Part shown: piece after piece, positions 5,380 through 6,562 of the stretch
Position numbering within the stretch: the first letter of the stretch is position 1
Layout of the letters: each line of letters starts with the position of its first letter
DNA from: Natronohydrobacter sp.
GTDB lineage: Bacteria > Pseudomonadota > Alphaproteobacteria > Rhodobacterales > Rhodobacteraceae
Direction of reading: 5' to 3'
DNA: 6,562 nucleotides
NCBI GenBank assembly: GCA_007118445.1
Contig: SKRP01000335.1
Location: forward strand, 1-6,562
Program-made: the position numbers and the translations under genes
Notes under the pieces: generated by a model
Database searches by the model: none
What the model saw: the letters and a program-made list of their open reading frames with translations, nothing else
Told to the model about the DNA's origin: nothing

Positions 5380-5967
5380 TCAGCTTTTGACGCTTTTCTT
5401 GGCTTCTGTGGCCTGACGCACCACGTCAGACGATTCGGAGCGCTGTTTCGGGGCCGGAGCCGGGGCAGGAGCAGGCGCAGGTGCCGCTTTCGCGTTCTCG
5501 CGATTGGTCTGCAGCGGATCATCCTGACGCTGGACCGAGCCTTCGAAATGCGCGCCTGATTCGATGGCGATGGTCTTGTGAATGATATCACCCTCGACCT
5601 GCGCCGAAGAGGTCAGCCGCACTTTCAGCCCGCGTACCCGTCCGATCACGCGCCCGTTGATGACGATATCATCGGCCACGATCTCACCGCGAATGGTCGC
5701 ACTTTCGCCCACAGTCAGCAGATGCGCGCGAATGTCGCCGTCGACCACGCCCTCTATGACGATATCGCCCGAGGTTTTCAGATTGCCCGTGATCGTCAGA
5801 TCCGACGCCAGAACCGAGGCCGCAGGCTTGGATTTGGTCACATGCGACTGACCCGAATCAGTCTGGCCGGTCCGCAAGAAAGAGGGGGTGGCTTCGGCAG
5901 GTTTCGCAGGCGCTGCCTCTGGTGCGGGTTTGGCACCCGGTTCATTGATACGACTCTTAGAAAACAT
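5380..5967 (-). CDS. Bactofilin (polymerising cytoskeletal protein)
   Basis: Bactofilins form nucleotide-independent filaments of a right-handed beta-helix, often at the membrane, and position cell-wall enzymes. This 195-residue protein has the usual plan: a Pro/Ala-rich disordered N-terminus (about 1-49), a beta-helix core (about 50-147) and a disordered tail. The core shows the repeated hydrophobic/Gly pattern, with SDLTITGNLKTSGDIVIEG (55-73), VDGDI (75-79), GESATIRGEIVADDIVINGR (87-106) and GDIIHKTIAIESGAHFEG (126-143). The tail carries an Ala-Pro repeat (161-173) and a Lys-rich end. The start at 5967 has GGAGAG very close upstream and AGGG slightly further away. Its first 11 bases overlap the 3' end of the M23 peptidase gene, so the two are probably translationally coupled. 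M23–bactofilin pairing is a recurrent arrangement in proteobacteria, where the bactofilin recruits or regulates the hydrolase in cell shape or local growth. Confidence 0.95.
   Translation of the reverse strand: MFSKSRINEPGAKPAPEAAPAKPAEATPSFLRTGQTDSGQSHVTKSKPAASVLASDLTITGNLKTSGDIVIEGVVDGDIRAHLLTVGESATIRGEIVADDIVINGRVIGRVRGLKVRLTSSAQVEGDIIHKTIAIESGAHFEGSVQRQDDPLQTNRENAKAAPAPAPAPAPAPKQRSESSDVVRQATEAKKSVKS
5449..5487 (-). repeat. Ala-Pro repeat tract in the bactofilin tail
   Basis: Bactofilin residues 161-173 read Ala followed by six Ala-Pro units, encoded by GC-rich near-repeats of six bases with silent variation. It should form an extended, flexible linker between the beta-helix core and the charged C-terminus. 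Such tracts can vary in length between strains by slippage, though the codon variation here argues against recent expansion. Confidence 0.7.
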
Positions 5968-6562
5968 GCTCTCCAGCCCTTACATATGTGATCGGATTGA
6001 CAGCACGACCGTTGACGCGCACTTCATAGTGCAGATGCACCCCGGTCGAGGCTCCTGTGGTGCCCATACCACCAATCCTCTGCCCGCGCGAGACCCTTTG
6101 TCCGACGCGGACATCGATCCGGTTCAAATGCGCGTAATAGGTCTCAATCCCGAAATCATGCTGGATGATGACCAGATTGCCATATCCGCCCTGACGCCCG
6201 GCCTGTTTGACCACCCCGTCGGCCGACGCCAGAATCGGTGTGTTGCGCGGACCGGCCCAGTCCAGCCCGTTATGCATGGTCGAGCGCCCGGTGAGCGGAT
6301 GACGGCGCATCCCAAAGCCCGATGTCTGCCGCACGGCACCGGCATTCACCGGACGCGCGACCGGCAACCGGTCGATCCCCTGCCGATAGGCGTGAATATC
6401 GGCCATGCGGTCCAGTATGGCATTGGCGCGGGCAATATCGTGATCCGGCCCCATCGTACCAGATGTCGAAACCGAGATCGGGCGCAGCGAGGCAGTCTGG
6501 GATGACGCCCCCTGCCGCACCAGCCTGCGGATCTGGTCCGGCGAGACCCCGGCGCTGCGGAA
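5957..6562 (-). CDS. M23-family (LytM-type) peptidoglycan metallopeptidase, N-terminus cut by the right window edge
   Basis: The visible 201 C-terminal residues hold a complete M23 domain, a zinc endopeptidase that cuts peptidoglycan cross-bridges or stem peptides in the periplasm. Zinc ligands are all present: HxxxD in MHNGLDW (H97, D101 of the visible part) and HLH in TGVHLHYEV (H176, H178, the second being the ligand), plus the catalytic-type His in YAHLN (H145). The domain order GFGMRRHP, MHNGLD, GYGNLVIIQH, YYAHL, GQRIGGMGTTG, HLHYEV is canonical. The frame is open to the window edge, so a GTG at 6520 should not be taken as the start; a signal or membrane anchor and probably a coiled coil are expected beyond the edge. 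The stop at 5957-5959 lies within the bactofilin gene, an 11-base overlap. Intact ligands suggest an active hydrolase. Confidence 0.93.
   Translation of the reverse strand, partial: FRSAGVSPDQIRRLVRQGASSQTASLRPISVSTSGTMGPDHDIARANAILDRMADIHAYRQGIDRLPVARPVNAGAVRQTSGFGMRRHPLTGRSTMHNGLDWAGPRNTPILASADGVVKQAGRQGGYGNLVIIQHDFGIETYYAHLNRIDVRVGQRVSRGQRIGGMGTTGASTGVHLHYEVRVNGRAVNPITYVRAGEHVF

Noticed and set aside
6518..6520. GTG as start codon of the M23 peptidase
   Set aside because: The frame stays open to the window edge with protein-like sequence upstream, and a 187-residue product would lack the export signal the family needs.
1..6562. Undescribed defence, mobile or secondary-metabolite system
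   Set aside because: Gene content is core housekeeping and cell-envelope; there is no CRISPR array, transposase, phage gene, toxin–antitoxin pair or biosynthetic enzyme set.

Overview
The window looks like ordinary chromosomal core sequence from a high-GC alphaproteobacterium, most probably Rhodobacteraceae. The evidence is the high GC with strong G/C codon bias, the start of lepA, the RhlE-type helicase with its characteristic C-terminal end, an M23 peptidase–bactofilin pair, and a small CxxC membrane protein of a kind I associate with this family. The taxonomic call is inference from protein character, not from a search.

All protein genes are on the minus strand and one tRNA is on the plus strand. 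From left to right: the 5' 87% or so of lepA (elongation factor 4), cut by the left edge; a three-gene cluster, transcribed right to left, of a ClpP-fold secreted or membrane-anchored serine-peptidase-like protein, a 66-residue membrane protein with four cysteines, and a DUF1989-family protein; a 190-base gap holding a compound dyad; an RhlE-type DEAD-box RNA helicase; a 219-base divergent regulatory region; tRNA-Leu(CAA) on the plus strand; an intrinsic terminator; a bactofilin; and the C-terminal part of an M23 metallopeptidase cut by the right edge.

Two functional groupings stand out. The M23 peptidase and bactofilin frames overlap by 11 bases and share a terminator, which fits a cytoskeletal scaffold coupled to a peptidoglycan hydrolase. 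The 66-residue protein and the DUF1989 protein overlap as TAATG, with a good Shine-Dalgarno for the second inside the first. lepA and rhlE are housekeeping genes of translation and RNA metabolism.

I found no mobile element, CRISPR array, integrase, toxin–antitoxin pair or defence system. The points most worth a second look are modest: the compound dyad between rhlE and the three-gene cluster, the ClpP-like protein without an Asp at the usual third triad position, the coupled small-protein/DUF1989 pair, and the divergent promoter region with a second dyad.
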